Source of the DNA: Acinetobacter geminorum
GTDB taxonomy: Bacteria > Pseudomonadota > Gammaproteobacteria > Pseudomonadales > Moraxellaceae
Direction of reading: 5' to 3'
Length of the DNA: 15,780 nt
NCBI RefSeq assembly: GCF_013009345.1
Contig: NZ_JABELE010000031.1
Coordinates: forward strand, 1 to 15,780
The notes under the pieces are model-generated. The model was not told the DNA's origin. It worked only from the letters and a program-made list of their open reading frames with translations, and did no database searches. The position numbers were made by a program, and so were the translations under genes. Of the stretch, positions 7,584 to 14,234 are shown piece after piece; the first letter of the stretch is position 1; every line of letters starts with the position of its first letter.

Positions 7584-8150
7584 ATGAACACTGATATTGC
7601 TTTAATTATGGCACTTCCTAATGAATCTAAGGGTTTATTTGAACAAGCAGGTGTAGAGGTCCATTACAGTGGTATTGGTAAGATTAATGCTGCCTTTAAA
7701 GCATTTGAAGTTATTCAAAAAACAGGATGCAAAACTTTAATTAACCTCGGTACAGCTGGAAGCTCTGCATTTAATCGACATGATTTGGTCGAAGTAAAAA
7801 CTTTTGTACAACGTGATATGGATGTTTCTCCCTTAGGTTTCGAAGTGGGGGTAACGCCGTTAGATGATCACTTGCCAGCTGAAATTCATCTTCAACCACA
7901 TTTTGCTGATTTGCCAAAAGCAATTTGTGGAACTGGAGACTCATTTGAAACAGGTCATCCAAAAGTCGCGTGTGATGTCGTGGATATGGAAGGCTATGCT
8001 TTAGCCAAAGTATGCCATAAGTTAGGCGTACGATTAATTTCGGTGAAATATATTACTGATGGGGCAGATGACACCGCGCATCTGGATTGGGAAGAAAATT
8101 TATTGTTAGGCGCCCAGAAACTTTTAGCCCTTTATCAAAACCATTTCTAA
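7584..8150 (+). CDS. Compact MTA/SAH nucleosidase-like protein
   Basis: This 188-residue protein of the PNP/UDP phosphorylase superfamily is most similar to 5'-methylthioadenosine/S-adenosylhomocysteine nucleosidase, which cleaves adenine from MTA and SAH in methionine salvage and quorum-signal pathways. By eye, the MtnN catalytic positions are kept: E14 in MALPNES (E. coli E12), E136 in VDMEGYALAKVCH (E. coli E174) and D159 in YITDGADD (E. coli D197). SGIGKINAA, NLGTAGSS and CGTGDSF also match family blocks. It is about 45 residues shorter than E. coli MtnN (232); much of the loss lies before the SGIGK block, where the N-terminal beta hairpin is missing. A related nucleosidase activity is therefore possible. 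It lies 80 bp after the transporter on the same strand, with a TATACT at 7539-7544 that could give it a separate promoter. Confidence 0.8.
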   Translation: MNTDIALIMALPNESKGLFEQAGVEVHYSGIGKINAAFKAFEVIQKTGCKTLINLGTAGSSAFNRHDLVEVKTFVQRDMDVSPLGFEVGVTPLDDHLPAEIHLQPHFADLPKAICGTGDSFETGHPKVACDVVDMEGYALAKVCHKLGVRLISVKYITDGADDTAHLDWEENLLLGAQKLLALYQNHF

Positions 8151-8180
8151 AAAAGATCGGCAAATTTGCCGATCTTTTTT
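8149..8180. terminator. Bidirectional terminator between nucleosidase and tetR genes
   Basis: This is a perfect 32-bp palindrome centred at 8164/8165 (core GATCGGCAAATTTGCCGATC) with an A-run on the left and a T-run on the right. It starts inside the stop codon of the nucleosidase gene and ends 5 bases before the stop of the convergent tetR gene, so it serves both. Confidence 0.92.
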
Positions 8181-8185
8181 TTGTT

Positions 8186-8806
8186 TTAACGAGGCAATAC
8201 GCCGTAGAGCATCAGGTGGACTGTATGCTCAATCGAACGCTGGAACATACTGCGGTTACGAAGCGTTTTACCGGTCACCATTTCCATTTGAGTTGCAAAA
8301 TCTGCATAGTTTTGCGTAAGGCCCCAAATATTTAAGATTAATAATTCTGGGTCGATATCTGGGGAAATCTTTCCTTCTTCTTGCCAAGTCTGAATGACCT
8401 TGGCTTTGCGCTTAAATAGCTTTTTCAAAGGCCCTTTCAGTATAGGTAAAATATGTGGAGCGCCTTGAATAATTTCTAATGCAAACAATCTAGATGCTTT
8501 AGGTTGGCTACGAGACAGTTCGATTTTTTGAATTAAATAGTGAGATAAGGCTTCGGCTGGTTCTAATTCAGCTTCTAAAGTTTGTAATGGGGCCAACCAT
8601 TTTTGTAAAACGGTTGTGAGCACTTCTACATATAAAGACTCTTTATTTTCATAGTAATAGAAAATATTCGACTTATGCATGTCGGCGAGTTGGGCAATTT
8701 CATCCAGACTTGCTCCACTGAACCCATAGACTGAAAATACGTCAAGGGCCGCAGCAAGAAGCTGATTGCGCTTTTGGGTACTCTTTTTTTGTTCCATCTG
8801 CTGCAT
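8186..8806 (-). CDS. TetR-family regulator with RutR-type C-terminal domain
   Basis: This 206-residue transcription factor has an N-terminal TetR helix-turn-helix (about residues 13-55) with the marks AALDVFSVYGFSGASLDEIA and KSNIFYYYENKESLY. The C-terminal part (WLAPLQTLEAE, SRSQPKASRLFALEI, GAPHILPIL, NIWGLTQNYADFA, EMVTGKTLR) follows E. coli RutR closely in block order. RutR senses uracil and thymine and controls pyrimidine degradation and other genes, but the ligand here is not known. The frame is open back to a GTG at 8857, but that codon lies upstream of the predicted -10 element. I therefore start at the ATG at 8806; the ATG at 8797 is a further option. Neither has a clear ribosome binding site, so the leader would be short. 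It lies downstream of, and on the same strand as, the ssu operon but is separated from it by a terminator. Confidence 0.87.
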   Translation of the reverse strand: MQQMEQKKSTQKRNQLLAAALDVFSVYGFSGASLDEIAQLADMHKSNIFYYYENKESLYVEVLTTVLQKWLAPLQTLEAELEPAEALSHYLIQKIELSRSQPKASRLFALEIIQGAPHILPILKGPLKKLFKRKAKVIQTWQEEGKISPDIDPELLILNIWGLTQNYADFATQMEMVTGKTLRNRSMFQRSIEHTVHLMLYGVLPR

Positions 8807-8822
8807 AATTAAAAAAATAATA

Positions 8823-8856
8823 TTCCCATTGTAAGGGAAATTGTTTGATTTGTGCA
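8823..8856 (-). promoter_or_regulatory. Predicted tetR promoter with overlapping operator
   Basis: On the minus strand a -35 TGCACA (8851-8856) and a -10 TACAAT (8828-8833) are 17 bp apart, about 21 bases before the ATG at 8806. An inverted repeat TTCCC-N7-GGGAA (8823-8839) encloses the -10 exactly. This arrangement is typical of a TetR autorepression site. It does not resemble the known RutR consensus TTGACCAnnTGGTCAA. Confidence 0.5.
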
Positions 8857-8901
8857 CAGGTGTCTTGCTTTTTTAATCAAAAAACAGCTAGTTATTTGTG
8901 T

Positions 8902-8916
8902 AATAGATATACTATT
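8902..8916. repeat. Inverted repeat in the tetR-ssu intergenic region
   Basis: Arms AATAG and CTATT are separated by ATATA, giving a 15-bp imperfect palindrome about 45 bp upstream of the predicted tetR -35. TTGTG sequences occur on both sides (near 8896 and 8915). It could be a regulator site, but the region is very AT-rich and the arms are short. Confidence 0.25.
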
Positions 8917-8982
8917 GTGCAAAAAATAGAGGGATTCACTAGTTTATTGTTATTCTTAAAAATATTTTTTTATTTTCGCCCT

Positions 8983-9016
8983 AAAAAAGAGCAATAAAAC
9001 AGCAGTTTTATTGCTC
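8983..9016 (-). terminator. Terminator of the ssu operon
   Basis: A perfect 12-bp stem (GAGCAATAAAAC at 8989-9000 with 9005-9016) and an AGCA loop are followed on the minus strand by six T (8983-8988). It lies 49 bases after the ssuB stop. Confidence 0.9.
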
Positions 9017-9065
9017 GTAAATTGGGCATTTTTCGGTTGAACAGTTGTCATTACTCATCGCAACC

Positions 9066-9866
9066 TTAAGTTGCCAAAACCGCATCGAGTACTTGCTGCT
9101 CAAGTTGAGCAAAAGTAATACTTTTTTTACGTGGGCGCGGCAAATTAACTTGGAAACTTTGAGCAATCTTGCCCTTATCTAATAAGATAATACGGTCAGC
9201 CAATTGCACTGCTTCACTCACATCGTGGGTGACCAAAATTGCAGTAAAGCCTTGCTCCTTCCACAAGCGCTCAATCAAGCTTTGCATCTCAAGCCGAGTT
9301 AGAGCATCTAATGCACCCAAAGGTTCGTCTAGCAATAATATGCGCGGCGTATGCGATAGTGCGCGTGCTAAAGCTGTACGCTGACGTTGTCCACCAGAGA
9401 GCTGGGAAGGCCATTGCCCAGATTTTTCTTTTAAACCTACTTTTTCTAGTAATTCTTCTGCTAAAGCATGTTGTGATTTTGGTAGACCAAGTTGAACATT
9501 TTGAAGAATATTTCTCCAAGGAAGTAAACGAGGATCTTGAAACATGACACGAATATCATCGTTCGTAATGCCTTCACGCAAATGTCGGGCAGATTTAAAT
9601 TTAATTTTCCCAAAACTGGCTTTTTCAAGTTGGGCAATTAAACGGAGTAACGTACTTTTGCCACAACCACTTCGGCCAACAATTGCTAAAAACTCGCCCG
9701 GCTGAATATGTAGATCAAGATCTTCGAGGACCTTTACCTCACCATAAAATTTATAAAGTTGCTCAATCAGAATCTCTGCACCTAATACTGGTTCTTGAGA
9801 TTCTGTTGGTTCTTCCGGAATGAGCTGCACTTCATTCTGATTAATATTTAAATTCAGATTTGTCAT
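9066..9866 (-). CDS. ssuB: Alkanesulfonate ABC transporter ATP-binding protein
   Basis: This 266-residue cytoplasmic ATPase drives sulfonate import. All ABC motifs are present: Walker A GRSGCGKST (64-72), Q-loop glutamine Q110 in MFQDPRLLPW, signature LSGGQRQR (156-163), Walker B ILLLDEP (176-182, catalytic E181), D-loop GALD and H-loop VTHD (H214). The FQDxRLLPW sequence is typical of the SsuB/TauB/NrtD nitrate-sulfonate-taurine group. The N-terminal ~30 residues are an Asn/Glu/Pro-rich extension not needed for the fold. The ATG has GGGAG at good spacing and starts 13 bases after ssuC. It is the last gene of the operon before the terminator. Confidence 0.95.
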   Translation of the reverse strand: MTNLNLNINQNEVQLIPEEPTESQEPVLGAEILIEQLYKFYGEVKVLEDLDLHIQPGEFLAIVGRSGCGKSTLLRLIAQLEKASFGKIKFKSARHLREGITNDDIRVMFQDPRLLPWRNILQNVQLGLPKSQHALAEELLEKVGLKEKSGQWPSQLSGGQRQRTALARALSHTPRILLLDEPLGALDALTRLEMQSLIERLWKEQGFTAILVTHDVSEAVQLADRIILLDKGKIAQSFQVNLPRPRKKSITFAQLEQQVLDAVLAT

Positions 9867-9879
9867 GTTCTAAGCTCCC

Positions 9880-10677
9880 TTATTTCTGATATCCAGAGTG
9901 CCAGCGTAATAAATAGCGTTCTAAAAGCTGTGCTAAAACATCTGCCAGTTTGCCTAGTAAGGCGTACAGAAGAATACCGACCAGAACTACATCCGTTTGT
10001 AAAAACTCACGTGCATTCATGGTCATATAACCAATACCTGCTTGAGCTGAAATGGTTTCAGCAACAATGAGCAACACCCAAACCAAACCTAAAGCAAAGC
10101 GTAAACCCACTAAAATAGAAGGCATCGCACCCGGTAGAATAATTTCTTTATAGAGCTGCCAACGTGAAAGTCCGTAGCTTTTACCCATCTCAATCAATTG
10201 AGGATCAACTGACCGAATACCGTGATAGGTATTAATATAAATCGGGAAGAAAACACCTACTGCGACTAAAAATAATTTCGCTGTTTCATCAATACCGAAC
10301 CACAAGATGACGAGTGGGATAAGTGCTAAGGCTGGGATGTTACGAATCATTTGTAAGGTCGTATCGAGCAGTGTAGAGGCGAAACGCGAAGACCCGTTGA
10401 GTAGGCCTAATAACAAACCTAAACCGCCGCCTATCAGAAGGCCAAGCAGTGCACGACCAGCACTGACTTTAACGTGCTGCCAGAGTTCGCCACTCACCAG
10501 TAGATGCCAAAAAGCGGAAACTACAGCAGTAGGTGCGGGTAAAATACGGCTTTCTAAAAGACCCGAACTTGAGGCAATTTGCCAAACAACCAATAGAAGA
10601 ATAGGGAAAATCCAAGGCAGCAAACGCTGCCCGATTTGTTTTGTTCCACGTGAAACAACACTTTCAGCTTTGCTCAT
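9880..10677 (-). CDS. ssuC: Alkanesulfonate ABC transporter permease
   Basis: This 265-residue inner-membrane permease of the BPD-transport type has about six hydrophobic segments (starting near residues 20, 75, 112, 134, 187 and 230). The cytoplasmic EAA loop that docks the ATPase is visible as EMGKSYGLSRWQLYKEIILP (163-182). The LPAPTAV segment after the first membrane helix is a mark of the SsuC/TauC family. Its ATG overlaps the ssuD stop (ATGA, 4 bases), and a strong AAGGAG lies six bases upstream inside ssuD, so the two are translationally coupled. Codons 7-12 contain a 16-bp parS-like sequence. Confidence 0.95.
   Translation of the reverse strand: MSKAESVVSRGTKQIGQRLLPWIFPILLLVVWQIASSSGLLESRILPAPTAVVSAFWHLLVSGELWQHVKVSAGRALLGLLIGGGLGLLLGLLNGSSRFASTLLDTTLQMIRNIPALALIPLVILWFGIDETAKLFLVAVGVFFPIYINTYHGIRSVDPQLIEMGKSYGLSRWQLYKEIILPGAMPSILVGLRFALGLVWVLLIVAETISAQAGIGYMTMNAREFLQTDVVLVGILLYALLGKLADVLAQLLERYLLRWHSGYQK
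10642..10657. other. parS: parS-like ParB-binding site inside ssuC
   Basis: The plus strand reads TGTTCCACGTGAAACA. The classic chromosomal parS is TGTTTCACGTGAAACA, with position 5 variable in the degenerate form TGTTnCACGTGAAACA, which this site matches at every defined base. It is a palindrome except for one base pair. The left half resembles the Pseudomonas form (TGTTCCAC) and the right half the B. subtilis form (GTGAAACA). It falls in ssuC codons 7-12, which is not unusual, since many parS sites lie inside genes. ParB spreading from it would help segregate the origin region. Confidence 0.72.
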
Positions 10678-11849
10678 GCAGGCTCCTTGACGGAACTATT
10701 TTGCTTCTTCTCGTCTGGAACATAATTGTTGGCAATAATTTCCCCGAATGGACCGGTTAAATTTGGCTGAGCAAGTTTAGCGCGAGTTTCAATTGGTAAT
10801 AACGGGAATACCAATTCTGCAAAACGGATTGATTCTTCAAGGTGTGGATAGCCTGAGAAAATGAAGGTATCAATACCTAAGTCAGCATATTCCTGAATGC
10901 GAGCAGCAACTGTTTCAGGGTCACCTACAAGTGCTGTACCCGCACCACCACGGACTAAGCCAATACCTGCCCAAAGGTTTGGAGATACTTCAAGCTTGTC
11001 TCTGTTGCCGCCGTGGAGAGCCGCCATACGTTGTTGGCCTACAGAGTCCATTTGTGCAAATTTTTTCTGTGCGGCAGCAATAGTCGCATCATCAATATAT
11101 TGGATAAGCTCGTTCGCTGCTGCCCAAGCTTGTTCGTTGGTTTCACGAACAATCACATGCAAGCGAATGCCGTAAGTTAATTTACGACCTTTAGTCTCAG
11201 CTTTAGCACGAACATGTTCGATCTTTTGTTTAACAGCTTCTGGTGGTTCCCCCCAAGTGAGGTAAGTATCGACTTGCTCAGCTGCAAGATTGACAGCGAC
11301 GTCTGAAGAGCCGCCAAACCAAAGTGGTGGATAAGGCTTTTGAACAGGTGGGTAAAGTAGTTTTGCATCATCTACTTGTAAGCGTTCACCGTGGAATGTA
11401 AAAGCTTCACCTGTATGTGAACGCGTCAAAATTTCACGCCAAATTTTTACATATTCATTGGCAGTTTGGTAACGCGTTGAGTGATCTTCATATAAACCAT
11501 CACCGCGTAGTTCGGCCTCATCACCCCCAGTCACTAAGTTGAGTAACACACGGCCATTCGACAAGCGATCAAATGTTGCAGCCATGCGAGCTGCCAATGC
11601 TGGTGTGGTTACCCCTGGTCGTAATGCAACTAAAAATTTAAGGTGTTGAGTTGCATCAATTAGGCTAGCCGCCGTAACCCAAGGATCTTCACATGAACGA
11701 CCTGTTGGAATAAGTACACCTTCGTAACCTAAATTATCTACTGCCACAGCAATTTGCTTCATATAGGCATGGTCAACCTGACGAGCGCCTTTACTTGTAC
11801 CTAAATAGCGACTATCACCGTGGGTAGGAATAAACCAGAAAATTTTCAT
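10674..11849 (-). CDS. ssuD: FMNH2-dependent alkanesulfonate monooxygenase
   Basis: This 391-residue cytoplasmic bacterial-luciferase-family enzyme cleaves alkanesulfonates to aldehyde and sulfite using FMNH2 and O2. Alignment by eye with E. coli SsuD is strong throughout: FWFIPTHGD, GVLIPTGRSCED, LKFLVALRPG, DRLSNGR and YLTWGEPPE. The key active-site residues are kept: C53 (E. coli C54), R229 and H231 in GIRLHVIV (R226, H228), R300 in LVRGGAGTALVGD (R297) and Y334 in SGYPHLEE (Y331). An in-frame ATG occurs at 11855, but AGGT is only two bases before it and about eight before the ATG at 11849, so the latter start is preferred. It begins 26 bp after ssuA1 and overlaps ssuC by 4 bases. The FMNH2 supplier SsuE is not in the operon. 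Confidence 0.96.
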   Translation of the reverse strand: MKIFWFIPTHGDSRYLGTSKGARQVDHAYMKQIAVAVDNLGYEGVLIPTGRSCEDPWVTAASLIDATQHLKFLVALRPGVTTPALAARMAATFDRLSNGRVLLNLVTGGDEAELRGDGLYEDHSTRYQTANEYVKIWREILTRSHTGEAFTFHGERLQVDDAKLLYPPVQKPYPPLWFGGSSDVAVNLAAEQVDTYLTWGEPPEAVKQKIEHVRAKAETKGRKLTYGIRLHVIVRETNEQAWAAANELIQYIDDATIAAAQKKFAQMDSVGQQRMAALHGGNRDKLEVSPNLWAGIGLVRGGAGTALVGDPETVAARIQEYADLGIDTFIFSGYPHLEESIRFAELVFPLLPIETRAKLAQPNLTGPFGEIIANNYVPDEKKQNSSVKEPA

Positions 11850-11875
11850 GTGCATTACCTATATGTCTATTAAAA

Positions 11876-12859
11876 TTACTTGGCACCCCAAACAGCTTGT
11901 TTAATGCTGATTGGTTTTGGAATGATGCCTTGTTGAGTAAAAATGTCTGCGAGTTGCTGCTGCTCAGCAATCACTTTGCTGTTCAGCGGAGCTGCCGATG
12001 ATGGGCGTGGACGTCGTTTAATGAATAAATCACTGGTTGCAGGCTTAAGCCCTGTGCTTTGGCCAATCGCACCTGCCGTTTCTGCTTGATGGCTTTGAAC
12101 CCATTTGTCAGCTTGATTGATTTGTTTGATGAGCCCTGAAACAGCTTTAGGATGTTGTTTAACAAAATTTGGAGCTGCTAAATAAAATGTATAGTTCGGG
12201 CTTAAACCTTTACCCGATGCAAGAACACGCGCTTGGTCTTCTAGTTGTGCTGAAGCAAAGTAAGGATCCCAAATTGCCCATGCATCAACGGCACCTTTTT
12301 GAAATGCTGCGCGAGCATCGGCAGGAGTAAGCCAAATGGGGGTAATATCGCTCCAGTTTAGGCCTGCTTTACGTACGGCTTGTACAAGTAGGTAATGTGA
12401 ACTCGAACCTTTTTGCAGCGCAATACGTTTGCCTTTAAGGTCTTTAAGTTGTTTGAGTTGCGAGTTTTTTGGAACTAAAATTGCCGATGCCAATGGCTTA
12501 GCTGCTTCATAAGCAATGTAATATAAAGGCTTGCCAGCCGCTTGTGCATAGACAGGAGGTGTGTCTCCAGTAACGCCGACATCGAGTGAGCCAACAGCCA
12601 ATGCTTCTAAAATTTGTGGACCAGCAGGGAACTCATTCCAAGTAATTTTTGCATTTGGGAATTCTTGCTCAAATAGCTTTTGCTGTTTGGCAATTGCAAA
12701 GTTAATCGAGCTTTTTTGAAAACCAATACGAAGTTCTTTCACAGTTGGGTCAATTGCCCAAGCTGGTGCTGCGATTGTTAAGCCTAATACAGTAATTGCA
12801 CTGATGCGCTTAACCAATTGTGTCCACTGACTCTTAATAAATGATGACTGATGTTGCAT
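11876..12859 (-). CDS. ssuA: Aliphatic sulfonate ABC transporter substrate-binding protein, periplasmic
   Basis: This 327-residue periplasmic binding protein delivers sulfonates to SsuCB. A Sec signal peptide spans residues 1-35, with a basic N-part (KR at 17-18), a hydrophobic core and an APAWA cleavage site. The mature part carries SsuA blocks: LRIGFQKSS, WNEFPAGPQILEALAVGSLDVGVTGDTPPVYAQAAG, LKGKRIALQKGSS, PADARAAFQKGAVDAWAIWDPY and IAEQQQLADIFTQQG. The frame opens at a GTG (12892), but the ATG at 12859 with AAGGA seven bases upstream gives the signal peptide and is chosen. Near the C-terminus a KRRPRPSSAAPL segment replaces the more usual KRRPYG-type loop. The gene lies second in the operon, 26 bp before ssuD, the usual place of ssuA. 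Confidence 0.94.
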   Translation of the reverse strand: MQHQSSFIKSQWTQLVKRISAITVLGLTIAAPAWAIDPTVKELRIGFQKSSINFAIAKQQKLFEQEFPNAKITWNEFPAGPQILEALAVGSLDVGVTGDTPPVYAQAAGKPLYYIAYEAAKPLASAILVPKNSQLKQLKDLKGKRIALQKGSSSHYLLVQAVRKAGLNWSDITPIWLTPADARAAFQKGAVDAWAIWDPYFASAQLEDQARVLASGKGLSPNYTFYLAAPNFVKQHPKAVSGLIKQINQADKWVQSHQAETAGAIGQSTGLKPATSDLFIKRRPRPSSAAPLNSKVIAEQQQLADIFTQQGIIPKPISIKQAVWGAK

Positions 12860-12931
12860 ATTGATATCCTTGTTCCCCTTGAGGCAAGGCACGGCATTTA
12901 TATCGTTATTTAAGCTGTGCCCAAGCTGGGG

Positions 12932-13900
12932 TTATTTCAGTTTTAAAATGGCATCTTGAATGGTGAGTTTGTTTGGAATGAGCTTTTGCGCATAAAAAGC
13001 ATCAGCCACATATTGTTGTTCTTGTGCCACTTTGTCAGATATTGGCTGCACTCCAAAACCCATACGTGAAATGGAAGTTTTGAGTACATCAAACTCAAGT
13101 GCGGTAGGTTTTTCGAGTAACTTGGCAGCTTCATCCTGATGTGAACTTACCCACTCAGTGGTCTGGTTAAGTGTCTGGACAACAGTGTTGAGTACTTTCG
13201 GATTATTTTCTGCAAATTTACGGTCAGCTAAATAGAACTGATGATTACTCACCAAGTTTTCACCTGTTGCTAAAACTCGGGCCTGAATTTGATGTTCAGC
13301 TGCTGCAAAGAACGGGTCCCAAATGACCCATGCATCGACTGCACCTTTTTCAAAGGCAGCACGAGCGTCTGATGGCGGTAAATAAACTGGTTGAATATCA
13401 CTTAAGCTTAAGTTGTTGGCTTCTAAAACTTTTAACAATAGGTAATGAACATTCGAGCCTTTGTTAAGAGCAACACGTTTGCCTTTTAAATCTTTAATAG
13501 ATTGGATTGGAGAGTCTTTTTGTACCAATAGTGCTTCAGCTTTTGGCGCAGCAGGTTGGTTTGCGACATAGACTAAATTTGGATTGGCAGCCTGAGCAAA
13601 GATCGGTGGTGCTTCACCAGCTTCCCCCAGCGAAACACTTCCTACGTTTAAACCTTCAAGCAATTGAGGGCCAGCAGGGAACTCAACCCATTTTACTTGC
13701 ACGCCTTGTTCTTTTAATGCTTTTTCTAAGTCACCACGAGCCTTTAAAATAGGAAGAATCCCATATTTTTGGTAGCCAATATTTAAAGTTGTGGTGGCTT
13801 GTTCCTCTTTTTTGGCACAACCACTTAACATCATCACTCCTGCAAGGCTGGCCGCGATGACTGAATATTTTGCCCATGAAGTGGTGTTGAAAAGTGCCAT
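12932..13900 (-). CDS. Second SsuA-like sulfonate-binding protein, predicted lipoprotein
   Basis: This 322-residue paralogue of the next gene is first in the ssu operon. From the ATG at 13900 the N-terminus has a short signal ending in the lipobox LSGC, so C28 would be lipidated after cleavage by signal peptidase II; a lysine- and glutamate-rich linker (AKKEEQ) follows. The mature part shares the SsuA blocks: LNIGYQKYG, VEFPAGPQLLEGLNVGS, GEAPPIFAQAA, LKGKRVALNKGSN, PPSDARAAFEKGAVDAWVIWDPF and VAQEQQYVADAFYAQ. The frame extends to 14026, but that adds an unlikely hydrophobic leader; GGGGAG lies about 11 bases before the chosen ATG. It is probably membrane-anchored at the periplasmic face and may have a different substrate range from the soluble SsuA. 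Only one permease and one ATPase are present for both. Confidence 0.9.
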   Translation of the reverse strand: MALFNTTSWAKYSVIAASLAGVMMLSGCAKKEEQATTTLNIGYQKYGILPILKARGDLEKALKEQGVQVKWVEFPAGPQLLEGLNVGSVSLGEAGEAPPIFAQAANPNLVYVANQPAAPKAEALLVQKDSPIQSIKDLKGKRVALNKGSNVHYLLLKVLEANNLSLSDIQPVYLPPSDARAAFEKGAVDAWVIWDPFFAAAEHQIQARVLATGENLVSNHQFYLADRKFAENNPKVLNTVVQTLNQTTEWVSSHQDEAAKLLEKPTALEFDVLKTSISRMGFGVQPISDKVAQEQQYVADAFYAQKLIPNKLTIQDAILKLK

Positions 13901-14144
13901 GAGATTTCGTGCTCCCCGAAAGAGAAAAAGAAAAAATAATTGGATGAGCAGATACCCTAAATGGATTTTTATTCCAGAAAAAATAAGTATTCGGTCTTTA
14001 TTTATGCAAAAAAAAGCTAAACACAATAGGCTATAAACTTATGTGAAAAAATGATTTATCTAATAGAAATATATTTAATGAATTACGAGTAAGTTGATGT
14101 AAATAAAATAAAAAATATTAAAACCTTAAAAAATTAGATTTTAA
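13901..14144 (-). promoter_or_regulatory. Upstream regulatory region of the ssu operon
   Basis: The 334 bases between argA and the first ssu gene hold the argA terminator (14145-14189) and this very AT-rich stretch with no plausible gene. It must carry the ssu promoter. I could not find a confident -35/-10 pair; the best try (TTGTGT, 16 bp, TAAATA on the minus strand) is weak. A weak promoter would fit activation by a CysB/Cbl-type LysR regulator, as for ssu in E. coli, but no site can be named with confidence. Confidence 0.45.
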
Positions 14145-14189
14145 AAAAAGTACAACCATAAATTAATCGTGTTTACGGTTGTACTTTTT
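14145..14189 (-). terminator. Terminator of argA
   Basis: A 13-bp stem (AAAAAGTACAACC at 14145-14157 with 14177-14189) is extended by four inner A-T pairs around one mismatch, with a 9-base loop. Read on the minus strand it ends in seven T. It lies 45 bases after the argA stop. Confidence 0.88.
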
Positions 14190-14234
14190 GAACTAAGCTT
14201 ATCTGAAATAAGAATATCTTAAAAATAGCAAAGG

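Noticed and set aside
8807..8857. Extended N-terminus of the TetR protein from a GTG at 8857
   Set aside because: No ribosome binding site is present, the extra residues do not match the family, and the predicted -10 element lies downstream of that GTG.
10307..10690. Long plus-strand open frame antisense to ssuC
   Set aside because: It is a shadow of ssuC codon use; the encoded protein is low-complexity and basic, with no ribosome binding site or family resemblance.
12860..12892. GTG-started 11-residue extension of SsuA
   Set aside because: The ATG at 12859 has AAGGA at ideal spacing and a standard Sec signal peptide.
13921..13980. Imperfect repeat TGGAT-N6-TTCCA-like and TGGAT direct repeats upstream of the ssu operon as a CysB/Cbl site
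   Set aside because: The arms are short and mismatched, and CysB-type sites are too degenerate to call by eye.
13901..14026. 42-residue hydrophobic extension of the lipoprotein SsuA
   Set aside because: The internal ATG at 13900 gives a clean lipoprotein signal peptide with a GGGGAG upstream. The extension would bury the lipobox deep in the protein.
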